A stretch of DNA of 64,000 bases from CAZLYF01 sp964586835 (GCA_964586835.1 CAZPIC010000008.1:7643-71642), one strand, 5' to 3'; counted from the first letter of the stretch, positions 24,532 through 33,620 are shown. Translations and numbers: made by a program. The notes: a model not told the origin generated them from the letters alone.

Positions 24532-25745
24532 AGAATACAGAAACAATCCGCAGGACCTTTCGTGAGGGGGAGGGCGTCCTGCGTATGGTACCCGCCTGGG
24601 TACCCCGCCCCTTCAACAGGCCCGGTCGCCGCATTCGACTGCACCCGGACGATTATTTCGCAATGGGCATGGAACGCGGAGCGATCGTCGAGCGGTGGTT
24701 TTCTTCTGTTACGCGCGTGGAGACCGCTGGAGCGGGCCCGACAGAGGGCCTTAGCTTTGTCAATATAGACGACAACGTGTCAAATACGGTCCTGTTTACA
24801 CAGTTCATACAAGAGCTCGGTGCCGAGCTGATCGGCCAGGAACTGATGGACCGGTATGGAACCTGGCCCATGTATTCGAAGTTCTACGACTACATGCTTC
24901 CCCTTTTTCACCATATACACCATGGCGAGGAAGCCTGCAGGCGTTATGGCAATGTGAAACCCAAGCATGAGCATTATTTTTTCCCGAAAGAGTACAATCC
25001 CCATCTGGGCGAGATGCCGGTGACCTATTTCGGCTTCGACCCTTCCGTGACCCGCGAGGAGGTCAGACAGCGCCTGACGGATTACTCGCGGCGAGACATA
25101 CACATCACAGAGTTGTCCCGTGCTTTCCGCATGGAGCTGGACACCGGCTGGTACACCCCCGCCGGCGTCGTGCATGCCCCCGGATCCCTGTGCACCTATG
25201 AACCGCAATGGAACAGCGACGTCATGGCGATGTGGGAAAACGTTGTCAATGGGGAAGTCTTCGGAAAGGATGCCCTGTCCGGATACGTGCCGGACCGCGA
25301 CCGGGATAACCTTGACGTCATCATGGACGTGGCAGACTGGGACCTGAACACTTGTCCTGATTATCGCGAACGCTTTTTTCGCAGGCCTATGGCGGACACG
25401 GCAGGTGAAAGCTATCACCAGGAATGGATATGCTACGGAAACGACTATGTCGCTGCGAAACGGCTGGTCATTGAGCCCCGGGGAGAAGCCTTCGTCGCCG
25501 ATCCGGCTGCCTATGGCTGCATCGTGATCCAGGGGCGGGGCAGCTTTGGTCCCTTTGACTGTGAAGCACCTACCCTGCTGCGCTATGGCTCCCTGAGCGC
25601 GGACGAGTTCTTTGTTTCGTGCGATGCGGCAAGGAAAGGTGTTCGGGTCAGGAATTCGTCAGGGTACGAGCCGCTGGTCCTTCTGAAACACTTTGGCCCT
25701 GACTGCGGGATCCCGCAGGTGGAGGCCATGAAGCGGCCTTTGTGA
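24528..25745 (+). CDS. Large cupin protein resembling mannose-6-phosphate isomerase
   Basis: A 405-residue protein with cupin-like features. Histidine-rich strands HHIHHGEEA and KPKHEHYFFP (about residues 125-160) look like metal ligands, and a second beta-rich half follows (VIQGRGSFGPFDCEAPTLLRYG, in parts). Class I phosphomannose isomerases have a similar arrangement, but I do not see their exact signatures, so a general sugar isomerase role is an inference. Translationally coupled to the epimerase upstream (ATGA) and followed by a second TIM-barrel isomerase, which supports a step in the same pathway. No signal peptide. Confidence 0.55.
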   Translation: MKNTETIRRTFREGEGVLRMVPAWVPRPFNRPGRRIRLHPDDYFAMGMERGAIVERWFSSVTRVETAGAGPTEGLSFVNIDDNVSNTVLFTQFIQELGAELIGQELMDRYGTWPMYSKFYDYMLPLFHHIHHGEEACRRYGNVKPKHEHYFFPKEYNPHLGEMPVTYFGFDPSVTREEVRQRLTDYSRRDIHITELSRAFRMELDTGWYTPAGVVHAPGSLCTYEPQWNSDVMAMWENVVNGEVFGKDALSGYVPDRDRDNLDVIMDVADWDLNTCPDYRERFFRRPMADTAGESYHQEWICYGNDYVAAKRLVIEPRGEAFVADPAAYGCIVIQGRGSFGPFDCEAPTLLRYGSLSADEFFVSCDAARKGVRVRNSSGYEPLVLLKHFGPDCGIPQVEAMKRPL

Positions 25746-25774
25746 AAAACAAGCATAGAAAGAGAGGCATCATC

Positions 25775-26650
25775 ATGAAAAAAATTTCGCTGAGCTCCTG
25801 GGCCATTCCCCAGCCCTTACCGGAACTGATCAAAGGTGCGAAGGAAATAGGCTATGATGGCATCAGCCTGGGAGGCTTTCCGCCCTTTGGGGCGCATCCT
25901 GACCTTGTGGACACGCCTGAAAAAAAGGAGGCGCTTGTCAGGGCGTTCAGGGACAACAACATGGAAGTCGCTGATTTTGCACTGGACATGTGGAAGTATG
26001 ACTCCCTGAAGATGACAAAGCAGTGGCGTGATGAGTACAGCCGCGCGCTGAAATGTGCGAAGGACCTGAACCTGACGGACATCATGCGCGTGGATACCTG
26101 CACACCTCCTGTGCTGCCGGAGGGGATGACCTACGCGGACGTCATGAAATTTTTCAGGGACCACTTTTCTGAAATGGCAAAAGAGGCTGCAGGCTACGGC
26201 TACAGTGTTGTTTGGGAGTTTGAGCCTGGTTTCATCATCAACGAGCCCAAGCGCGTAATCGAGCTGGTTGATGCGGTGGCGGAGCCTAACTTCTCCCTGC
26301 TCTTTGATACCTGCCATGCCTACAACTGTGCCATCGGGCTCCGCCATATCGAAGAAGGTTTAGGGCTTGAAGGCGGGATCATGGAGTTCATCAGGATGGC
26401 CAAGGATCGCATTGGCCTGGTCCATCTGATCGACAGCGATGGAACGCTCAACGATACCGGCACCTCGACCCACGCCCCCTTTGGCGACGGCCTGATCGAC
26501 TTTGACGAGGTGATCCCTGCGCTCCTCAAGGACGCGGGCTACACAGCGGACTGGTGGGCGATCGACCTGTGCGAGTGGCCAGACGCATGGGCGGTGGCAG
26601 CAGACTGCTACCATTTCGTTGACAGACTCAATCAGAAATACTGCGGCTGA
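25775..26650 (+). CDS. Sugar phosphate isomerase/epimerase-like TIM-barrel protein
   Basis: A 291-residue AP-endonuclease-2-fold protein, the group that includes xylose isomerase-like, IolE/IolI and hydroxypyruvate isomerase proteins. Probable metal ligands are the Glu in VVWEFEPGF, Asp/His in LLFDTCHAYN, His in GLVHLIDSDG and Glu in DLCEWPDAW. It is distinct from the 3-epimerase at 23665. The ATG at 25775 begins a normal-length family member; an in-frame GTG at 25742 is less likely. Reaction unknown; context suggests another isomerisation, epimerisation or dehydration of the imported sugar. Confidence 0.75.
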   Translation: MKKISLSSWAIPQPLPELIKGAKEIGYDGISLGGFPPFGAHPDLVDTPEKKEALVRAFRDNNMEVADFALDMWKYDSLKMTKQWRDEYSRALKCAKDLNLTDIMRVDTCTPPVLPEGMTYADVMKFFRDHFSEMAKEAAGYGYSVVWEFEPGFIINEPKRVIELVDAVAEPNFSLLFDTCHAYNCAIGLRHIEEGLGLEGGIMEFIRMAKDRIGLVHLIDSDGTLNDTGTSTHAPFGDGLIDFDEVIPALLKDAGYTADWWAIDLCEWPDAWAVAADCYHFVDRLNQKYCG

Positions 26651-26671
26651 GCGCCGGGAAGGAAGAGCACC

Positions 26672-27754
26672 GTGAAAGGAAAGATGAAGGTCCAGAACTT
26701 TTACGAGCCCTTGAAGATGAAATACGAGGAGCATGACATCCCCGGGATTGCTGACAACGAGGTGCTTGTGAGGGTCATGGCCTGTTCTGTCTGCGGCAGC
26801 GACGTATCCTACTACTATGGACACAGCCCGCTTGGAACCCCTGATGGCAAGGGACCGCTGTACTTAGGCCACGAGATGAGTGGCGTTGTGGCCCAGGTGG
26901 GAGCGCTGCCCAGGAAGGCAGGCTTGTTTAACGAAGGGGACCGCGTGGCTGTGAACCCTGTGCAGCAGTGCAACGCCTGTGAATACTGCATGCGTGGGGA
27001 ATTCAATGTTTGCCCCCACAGCGAGGTGATCGGCGTGTCGGTCAACGGAGGCTTCGCTGAGTATGTAAAAGTGAAATACACGCACGTCTACAAAATTCCG
27101 GACAACGTCCTCTTTGAGCATGCGGCGATGGCGGAGCCCCTTGCTTGCGCCACCAACGCCATCAAGCGGCTTGAGATAGACCTTGGACAGGATGTCGTGG
27201 TCTTCGGCCCCGGGCCCATTGGACTGATGATGGTACAGCTTGCCAAGGCTGCCGGCGCCGGCAGAGTGGTCCTCATCGGGAGGAGGGACTATCCCCTCGA
27301 GGTAGGCAGGAACTTAGGCGCCGACATCCTGATCAACATCGCGGTCAAGACATCGCCCTACTACGCGGAGGACATGGCAATGAGAGTCCGTGAAACCCTC
27401 GGGCACCTCGCGCCTCGAGCGATCGTTGCCACGTCCAACATGCAGGCGCTCCAGGGAGCTCTGCTCGTGACGGGGCCCTCCTCCCACATTGTCTATTTCG
27501 GACTTCCCGGGCCTGAGGACAAGCTTGAGCTGCCGATGCTGGAGGCGATCCAATCTGAAAGGACCATCAAATGCTCCTGGCTCGCACCCCTGGTGTGGGA
27601 CAATACCTTTGCCGTCATCGCTTCGGGCCAGGTCGACTTAGGCCCCATTCTGACCCACACGTTTACCCTGGAAGAGGCGGAAAAGGCTATCCGCTTCATG
27701 AAGGAGAGCGGGGAAGATAAGCTCAAGAGCGTCATCATGATCGGAGCTCAGTAA
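26672..27754 (+). CDS. Zinc-dependent sugar alcohol/alcohol dehydrogenase (MDR family)
   Basis: A 360-residue medium-chain dehydrogenase/reductase. The catalytic zinc residues C41 and H67-E68 (GHE) are visible, as are the four structural-zinc cysteines C100, C103, C106 and C114. The NAD(P) site follows in VVVFGPGPIGLMM. It resembles sorbitol, threonine and galactitol-type dehydrogenases, so oxidation or reduction at a secondary hydroxyl of a sugar or polyol is likely. The GTG at 26672 follows GGAAGGAAGAG. An ATG at 26684 is an alternative that would remove four residues. Confidence 0.85.
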   Translation: MKGKMKVQNFYEPLKMKYEEHDIPGIADNEVLVRVMACSVCGSDVSYYYGHSPLGTPDGKGPLYLGHEMSGVVAQVGALPRKAGLFNEGDRVAVNPVQQCNACEYCMRGEFNVCPHSEVIGVSVNGGFAEYVKVKYTHVYKIPDNVLFEHAAMAEPLACATNAIKRLEIDLGQDVVVFGPGPIGLMMVQLAKAAGAGRVVLIGRRDYPLEVGRNLGADILINIAVKTSPYYAEDMAMRVRETLGHLAPRAIVATSNMQALQGALLVTGPSSHIVYFGLPGPEDKLELPMLEAIQSERTIKCSWLAPLVWDNTFAVIASGQVDLGPILTHTFTLEEAEKAIRFMKESGEDKLKSVIMIGAQ

Positions 27755-27802
27755 AGACAGTACCGGGGGGCTTGCCCGTCCGGACTGCAGGGAGAGAATA
27801 CC

Positions 27803-29212
27803 ATGAAGAAGATCGCCGTCATCGGCGCCGGTTCTATTGTATTTTGCAAGACGCTGGTGCTTGACATCATGAACACGCCTTCGCTTCGCGATTCCAGGTT
27901 TGCGCTGATGGCCCCCAGCACGCGCAACACAAGCCAGGTGGAGACCTTCATAAACAAGGTTATCCACAAGGAAGGGCACCCTGCGAGCGTCTACGTGACC
28001 ACGGACAGGCGGGATGCGCTGAAAGATGCAGATTACGTCATTTTGAGCTTCCAGGTAGGCGGGAATGAAGCCTTTGGAATGGATGTAGAGATCCCGCTTC
28101 AATATGGCGTTGATTCCTGCATCGGGGACTCCATGGGGCCGGGGGGTATTTTTCGTGCCCTAAGGACCATTCCCGTGATCCGTGAGATTTGCGCGGATGC
28201 TCGGGAGCTGTGCCCGAACGCCCTGATTTTGAACTATGTCAATCCCATGGCCATGATTGGATGGGCCCTGGGCAAGGAGAAGGTCCCTTTTGTCGGGCTG
28301 TGCCACGGGGTGCAGACGACACTGGACCTGATTGCAGGCTATGTGGGAGAAGAAAAGAAGGACATAGACTTCCTTTGTGCTGGCATCAACCACATGGGCT
28401 GGTTCCTGCGCATCGAGAAGGACGGCGTGGACCTGTACCCAAAGTTCAGGGCTCTTATGGAAAAGCCCGGCTACTATATCAACGAGAAAGTCCGTGGCGA
28501 GGTGCTGCGTCATTTTGGTTTCTTTTGCACAGAGTCCACCGGCCACCTGTCAGAGTATCTTCCCTATTTCAGGAAGAATAAAAAAGCCCTCGATCTCTAT
28601 TGCGATGAACCTGGATTCGGGGGGGAAACAAACGCCTACTACCGGTTCACAAGCGCTGTGGCAAAGAAATACGCGGGCCGCCTGTTGGACCACGAACCCA
28701 TTGAGCTTCCGCCCCGCAGCGTTGAATACTGCTCTTATATCCTGGAGGCGATAGAGACAGGAGTCCCGTTTCGCTTCAACGGCAACGTCATCAATGGGGG
28801 TATGATTGAAAACCTCCCCAGAGACTGCTGCGCTGAAGGACCCGTCTATGCGGACGCTACAGGGCTGCATCGATGCATTGTGGGTGAACTGCCCCCGCAG
28901 CTGGCCGCGCTGAATGAGACAAACATCACCGTCCAGCGGCTTGCCGTGCGCGCTGCCTACTCAGGAGACCCTGAGCACATTGTGCATGCGCTGGCGCTGG
29001 ATCCCTTGACCGCGGCTGTCTGCACGCTGTCGGAGATCCGGGAGATGGCGGCCGAGATGTTGCGCGCTCAGCGGAGATGGCTTCCTCAGTTTGAGGGTCG
29101 GGACGTCGCGATCAGGAAGGACATACCCCTGCCCCCCGATATCGTGCGGGAACCTGTCCCTGTGGATCCGGCGCTTGCCATCATGGCTCGGTTTGAGGAG
29201 CTGGGGAAATAA
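27803..29212 (+). CDS. NAD-dependent glycoside hydrolase family 4 (alpha-uronidase-like motif)
   Basis: A 469-residue GH4 enzyme, a family that cleaves glycosides by transient oxidation at C3 with NAD+ and a divalent metal. The N-terminal dinucleotide fold (AVIGAGSIVF), GDSMGPGGIFRALR with D109, NYVNPM and GINHMGW with H197 are all present. The family's specificity motif reads C167-H168-G169-V170. CHGx has been associated with alpha-glucuronidases such as Thermotoga TM0752, whereas CHEV, CHSV, CDMP and CNVP mark other GH4 groups. An alpha-uronide or related glycoside substrate is therefore suggested, not proven. The cytoplasmic location means the glycoside is imported intact. Confidence 0.85.
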   Translation: MKKIAVIGAGSIVFCKTLVLDIMNTPSLRDSRFALMAPSTRNTSQVETFINKVIHKEGHPASVYVTTDRRDALKDADYVILSFQVGGNEAFGMDVEIPLQYGVDSCIGDSMGPGGIFRALRTIPVIREICADARELCPNALILNYVNPMAMIGWALGKEKVPFVGLCHGVQTTLDLIAGYVGEEKKDIDFLCAGINHMGWFLRIEKDGVDLYPKFRALMEKPGYYINEKVRGEVLRHFGFFCTESTGHLSEYLPYFRKNKKALDLYCDEPGFGGETNAYYRFTSAVAKKYAGRLLDHEPIELPPRSVEYCSYILEAIETGVPFRFNGNVINGGMIENLPRDCCAEGPVYADATGLHRCIVGELPPQLAALNETNITVQRLAVRAAYSGDPEHIVHALALDPLTAAVCTLSEIREMAAEMLRAQRRWLPQFEGRDVAIRKDIPLPPDIVREPVPVDPALAIMARFEELGK

Positions 29213-29242
29213 CCAGGATAGGTTAAAGGAGAGGAATGTGCT

Positions 29243-30274
29243 ATGTCAAAATTTGTATTTACAGTTGGCCCCTGGAATGTGCATGAAGGCGTAGAGACCT
29301 TTGGTCCTGGCGTACGACCGGCTGTGTCGCTCGAAGAGAAAATAAAGAGGTTCGCCCAGATTGGGATCCATGGCATCCAGTTTCATGACGATGATGCGGT
29401 GCCAGATATGAACGAGATGTCTGAAAAAGCCATCGTGGACCAAGCGCGCGATGTACGGGCTATGCTCGAAAAATATGGCCTCTTTGCTGAGTTTGTTGCT
29501 CCTCGACTGTGGTTTGATAAGCGTACCAGCGATGGCGCGTACACTGCCAGCCGCAAAGAGGATTATGAGTTCGCCATGTGGCGAACGATGCGTTCTGTAG
29601 ACATCGCAAGAGCCTTGGGTACCGATAAGCTGCAGCTGTGGCTTGCCCGTGAAGGTACCCTCTGTGCGGAGGCTAAAAACCCTGTCGAAAAGATACTGAC
29701 GCTGCGTGACTCTCTAAACGAGGTTCTGCGTTATGATCCCGGCATTCGCATTCTGATCGAACCCAAACCCAACGAGCCCGTAGACCGCAGCTACTGTGGT
29801 ACAGTGGGGCATGCCCTGGCGGTCGGCGCCCAGACGATAGACCCGTCCCGCGTGGGAGTCTGCGTCGAGAGTGCACATTCCATCATGGCAGGCCTGGACC
29901 CCGCCAACGATATGGCGCTGGCGCTTGCCTTCGGAAAGCTCTGGGGCGTACATTTGAACGACCAAAACGGTATCCGCTTTGATCAGGACAAGGCCTTTGG
30001 TGTGGAAAACCTGCGCCAGGCTTTCAACCAGGTCAAGGTTCTTCACGAGAACCACTTCGGCGAGCAGGGGGAGTGTGTGGGCTTGGACGTCAAGGCCATG
30101 CGCACCCAGAGTGCGGATGACTGCTATCGCCATATCGAAAACTCGATGAAGATCTTTGAGATGCTGCTTGACAAGGTTCGACGCTTTGACTATGCCTTCC
30201 AGGCGAACTGTGTCCGAGAGCAGAATTTTGAAAAACTAGAGATGTATGTCATGGAATTGCTGATGGGGGCATGA
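29243..30274 (+). CDS. Xylose isomerase-like protein with an altered metal ligand
   Basis: A 343-residue protein aligning well to short-type (Actinoplanes/Streptomyces) xylose isomerase: GIQFHDDD (H48), EPKPNEP (E173, K175), VESAHSIMAG (E209, H212), FDQD (D247, D249) and a late D282. The metal-1 aspartate expected in HIDLND is replaced by His (VHLND, H237). The protein is also about 45 residues shorter than typical members. It probably isomerises an aldose to a ketose, but the specificity may differ from D-xylose. The ATG at 29243 follows AAAGGAG. It lies inside the sugar island between GH4 and a kinase. Confidence 0.8.
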   Translation: MSKFVFTVGPWNVHEGVETFGPGVRPAVSLEEKIKRFAQIGIHGIQFHDDDAVPDMNEMSEKAIVDQARDVRAMLEKYGLFAEFVAPRLWFDKRTSDGAYTASRKEDYEFAMWRTMRSVDIARALGTDKLQLWLAREGTLCAEAKNPVEKILTLRDSLNEVLRYDPGIRILIEPKPNEPVDRSYCGTVGHALAVGAQTIDPSRVGVCVESAHSIMAGLDPANDMALALAFGKLWGVHLNDQNGIRFDQDKAFGVENLRQAFNQVKVLHENHFGEQGECVGLDVKAMRTQSADDCYRHIENSMKIFEMLLDKVRRFDYAFQANCVREQNFEKLEMYVMELLMGA

Positions 30275-30299
30275 CCCCTGCGGCGCACAGGACGAAAAT

Positions 30300-30338
30300 G
30301 CGGGAGGATCCCGACGCGGCCGCGTCGGGTTCTCCCGC
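30300..30338. terminator. Long GC hairpin between isomerase and kinase genes
   Basis: GCGGGAG (30300-30306) pairs with CTCCCGC (30332-30338) around a perfect 20-bp palindrome at 30310-30329, centred on GCGGCCGC. No T-run follows on the plus strand, so it may be an mRNA processing or stability element inside the operon, or a partial terminator. Confidence 0.5.
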
Positions 30339-30366
30339 CTGACCTTGCTTGAGTCGGAGGCTGAGC

Positions 30367-31401
30367 ATGATAAGAAAAGGCATCTGTGTTGCCGGGAACC
30401 TGATTGTGGATATCCACTATCCCCTATCAGACTGGCCTGCGCAGGGCGAACTCGTGACGGTTCTGGAGGGGATTCACCAGACAACCGGAGGACTTGCCTG
30501 TAATGTCGCCATGGACTTGGCGGTCCTTGACCCGGACCTGCCGCTCACCGTCGCCGGGATCGTAGGCGATGATGCGGAAGGGACCTACCTGTTAAAGGAG
30601 TTTGGAAGGTTCCCGAGCATAGGGCTGTCGCAGGTCAGGAAGGAAGGGAAGACCTCTTTTACCATGGTGATGCGAAACGAGCGGACGAAGGAACGCACAT
30701 TTTTTCAGTACAGGGGAGCCAACGCGCTCTTTGATGAATCAAATATCGACTGGGAAAGTCTGGATGCAGAGATCCTGCATATCGGCTACCTGCTGTTGCT
30801 TGACGCTCTGGATGCAGAGGACCGGGAGTACGGGACAAAGATGGCGCGCCTGCTTCACAGGGCACAGACAATGGGAATCCGCACCTCTATCGATGTGGTC
30901 AGCGAAGCGGGAAACCGGTTCAAGCGGATTGCCACACCTGCTCTCAGATATGCAGATTACTGCATCATCAATGAGATCGAGGCGCAGCAGATCACAGGGG
31001 TTATGCTGCGGGACGAAGAGGGGAGGCTGCTTCCTGGGCATATGCCCGAGGCTCTGCGAGCGATGCGCCGGCTTGGAGTCGCGGACTGGGCTGTCATACA
31101 CTGTCCCGAGGGCGCCTATGGCATGGACCGATCGGAAACCCTTGTGCAACGGGACAGCCTGAGTCTGCCTGAGGGGTACATCAAGGGGACGGTCGGGGCG
31201 GGCGATGCTTTCTGTGCGGGGGTCCTTCTGGGAGCTTCGCGGCACTGGCCTCTTCTGGAGGCGATAGAGCTTGGTATTGCGTCGGCGACCTGCTCGCTCA
31301 GCAAGCCGGACGCTTCCTCTGGAATGAGGAGCGTTTCTGAAGCGCTTGCGCTGTACAGGAGCATGCTCCATCCTGGGGAAACCCTAAAAAACGGAGAGTG
31401 A
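30367..31401 (+). CDS. PfkB-family sugar kinase
   Basis: A 344-residue ribokinase-fold kinase. The N-terminal GNLIVDIHYPLS and TTGGLACNVAMDLA segments and the anion-hole motif VGAGDAFCAG at the C terminus are the two family signatures. It phosphorylates a sugar hydroxyl with ATP; the following aldolase suggests a ketose 1-phosphate or bisphosphate precursor. The ATG at 30367 has GGAGG at 30356-30360. Confidence 0.85.
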   Translation: MIRKGICVAGNLIVDIHYPLSDWPAQGELVTVLEGIHQTTGGLACNVAMDLAVLDPDLPLTVAGIVGDDAEGTYLLKEFGRFPSIGLSQVRKEGKTSFTMVMRNERTKERTFFQYRGANALFDESNIDWESLDAEILHIGYLLLLDALDAEDREYGTKMARLLHRAQTMGIRTSIDVVSEAGNRFKRIATPALRYADYCIINEIEAQQITGVMLRDEEGRLLPGHMPEALRAMRRLGVADWAVIHCPEGAYGMDRSETLVQRDSLSLPEGYIKGTVGAGDAFCAGVLLGASRHWPLLEAIELGIASATCSLSKPDASSGMRSVSEALALYRSMLHPGETLKNGE

Positions 31402-31411
31402 GGGTTCAGTA

Positions 31412-32329
31412 GTGAACGTGAGGCAGACGGTTCTAAAGGCGCTTGAGCTCAGGTTGTGTATCCCCGCTTTCAACATTCCTCACTTGCCCATGCTCAAAGC
31501 GGTAGCCCAAGCCGTCGCGGACGAGGACGCTGTGGCCATGATCCAGGTCGCAAGGCTGGAATGGATGAAATTTAAAGCAGAAAGCCTTGAGGCGGTGGCA
31601 GAAGAGTACGCGAGACATGCCAGGACCAGACATACCTTCCTCCACCTGGACCACGTGCCCGTCATTGATGAAGACGGGCTCCATGTAGACTGGCTGCCTG
31701 TGCTCCGCCGCGCGCTCAGTGCGGGATACCAGTCGGTGATGCTGGATGGTTCGCGCCTGCCGCTCAAGGAAAACATCCTGGCGACAAAAGAGGCAGCCGA
31801 CCTCGCCCACGAATCGTTCGCGGGCTGCGAAGCGGAGCTGGGTGCGGTGATGGGCCATGAGGGGAGTGGGATCGGCGCTTCGTATGATGAGATCTTCACC
31901 AACAAGAAGGGTTTCACCGACATCGAAGAAGCCAGGCGATTCGCCCATGAGTCCGGATGCGACTGGCTGTCGGTCGCTGTGGGAAGTGTTCACGGTGCGA
32001 TTGCTGAAAGCGTACGGGATCAAAAGAAACCGGAAGCACGTTTGGATACGGAGCATATCACACAATTGCTGCTCGCGACAGGGCTTCCCTTGGTGTTGCA
32101 TGGTGGCTCTGGAATCAATAGCGTTTGTGTCCGGGATGCGATCCGGGCAGGGATCGCCAAGATCAACATTGGCACAGACATCCGACAGCCCTACGAACGT
32201 GCAATGGCGGAAAGAAACGATATAGAGTATGCCCGGGAAAAAACCTACGAGGCGACTCGCGCGCTGATCAGTGATTTCCTTCAGGTCTCGGGCAGCAGGG
32301 CTATGCTATTTCCGGAGAAACAGGCATGA
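31412..32329 (+). CDS. Class II (zinc) ketose-bisphosphate aldolase family protein
   Basis: A 305-residue class II fructose/tagatose-bisphosphate aldolase-like enzyme. The family motifs are present: HLDH, SVMLDGS, EAELGAVMGHE, VAVGSVHG and VLHGGSGI, including the zinc histidines. It is predicted to cleave the phosphorylated ketose to dihydroxyacetone phosphate plus an aldehyde. The GTG start at 31412 lies 11 bases after the kinase stop, and its own stop overlaps the next gene (ATGA). Confidence 0.88.
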   Translation: MNVRQTVLKALELRLCIPAFNIPHLPMLKAVAQAVADEDAVAMIQVARLEWMKFKAESLEAVAEEYARHARTRHTFLHLDHVPVIDEDGLHVDWLPVLRRALSAGYQSVMLDGSRLPLKENILATKEAADLAHESFAGCEAELGAVMGHEGSGIGASYDEIFTNKKGFTDIEEARRFAHESGCDWLSVAVGSVHGAIAESVRDQKKPEARLDTEHITQLLLATGLPLVLHGGSGINSVCVRDAIRAGIAKINIGTDIRQPYERAMAERNDIEYAREKTYEATRALISDFLQVSGSRAMLFPEKQA

Positions 32330-33540
32330 AAGCGCTGGTGTACGGCGCGGGCAACATAGGACGGGGATTCGTGGGAGTCCTCTTCAGTCAGGCCGGTTAC
32401 AGCGTGACCTTTGTCGATGTGGACCGCGAGGTGGTTGAACGCCTTTGCCGTGAACGCCGTTATCCCGTGCGTATCGTGTCGGACGAGGCCCACACGGACA
32501 TCGAGATCCGCGATGTGGACGCTGTAGACGGGCGGGACATGGAGAGGGTCGCCCAGCTCATTGCGGAAACGGATCTGATGGCCACAGCTGTAGGTGCCAA
32601 AGCGCTTCCGCTCATCACGCCCCACCTGGCCGCCGGCCTCCGCCTCCGCCGTACACTTAACCGGCCACCCCTGAACATCCTCCTGTGTGAAAACCTAAAC
32701 GATGTGAACAAGGTGATGGAGACGCTGATCCAAGACCAGCTGACCGCGGAGGAGGCCGACATCCTCGACGAAGGGGTCGGTTTGGTGGAAACCTCCATTG
32801 GTCGCATGGTTCCCGTGCAGACACTGAAGATGCAAGATGGAGATCCCCTTCGTGTCTGTGTGGAAAGCTACGGTTTCCTGCCGGTAGACCGGGACGCTTT
32901 CAGGGGCGAAATACCGTCCATTCCGGGGATGGTTCCTTTTTCCCCCTTTGATTTTTACATCAAGCGCAAGCTTTTCGTTCACAATATGGGTCACGCCACC
33001 TGCGCCTATCTGGGGCTTTATACGGGCAAGCAGTACATCTGGGAAGCCATCGCGGATTCTCGGATCGCGCTTGCCACCCAGAACGCGATGCTGGAGAGCG
33101 CTGTTGCCCTCTCCAGCAAGTATGATGTCTCCCTGCCCTCCCTGATCGATCATATACACGATCTGATCAGCCGTTTCAGCAACAGAGCGCTTGAGGATAC
33201 CTGTGCCCGCGTTGCTGCAGACCCCGCACGCAAGCTGGCGCCCTCGGATAGGCTGATCGGCGCTGTGAACGTCTGCAGGGAACAGGGAGTTTTTCCGGCC
33301 TATGTCTCACTAGCGACTGCCGGAGCCATCCATACGTATCTCCGCGAGTTGGACGCGGACCGGAGGGATGAAGCTGACGTTGCCACTTTCATTGCGGAGC
33401 ACTGCCATGTTGCGCCCAACGGGGCTTCCGGAGAATTGATCCTCAATCTTGTGGAGCGCTTCGCTTCTGGGAATACGCTGGAACAGATGATGGGTGACAC
33501 TGCCCGGATCAGACGATCCAGCTTGGGCGACATCATCTGA
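32326..33540 (+). CDS. Mannitol-1-phosphate 5-dehydrogenase (MtlD) family dehydrogenase
   Basis: A 404-residue polyol-specific long-chain dehydrogenase. It has the N-terminal NAD-binding GAGNIGRGF and the catalytic K215-x4-N220-x2-H223 motif in KLFVHNMGH. It resembles MtlD, which interconverts mannitol 1-phosphate and fructose 6-phosphate, though it is slightly longer and lies in a non-mannitol context (no PTS genes nearby). It may reduce or oxidise another hexitol or hexuronate phosphate. It is coupled to the aldolase by an ATGA overlap and ends the sugar island. Confidence 0.8.
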   Translation: MKALVYGAGNIGRGFVGVLFSQAGYSVTFVDVDREVVERLCRERRYPVRIVSDEAHTDIEIRDVDAVDGRDMERVAQLIAETDLMATAVGAKALPLITPHLAAGLRLRRTLNRPPLNILLCENLNDVNKVMETLIQDQLTAEEADILDEGVGLVETSIGRMVPVQTLKMQDGDPLRVCVESYGFLPVDRDAFRGEIPSIPGMVPFSPFDFYIKRKLFVHNMGHATCAYLGLYTGKQYIWEAIADSRIALATQNAMLESAVALSSKYDVSLPSLIDHIHDLISRFSNRALEDTCARVAADPARKLAPSDRLIGAVNVCREQGVFPAYVSLATAGAIHTYLRELDADRRDEADVATFIAEHCHVAPNGASGELILNLVERFASGNTLEQMMGDTARIRRSSLGDII

Positions 33541-33620
33541 TATGGACCGGACATCGGGTTAAACCCATCGCGGCAGACACCCGTCGGCTTCCGGGCGCTG
33601 CTTGCAAAGGAGGAGGTACC

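Noticed and set aside
27960..27968. TTATCCACA, identical to the DnaA box consensus
   Set aside because: It is a single copy inside the GH4 coding sequence; oriC needs clustered boxes, and the origin is expected near the left edge.
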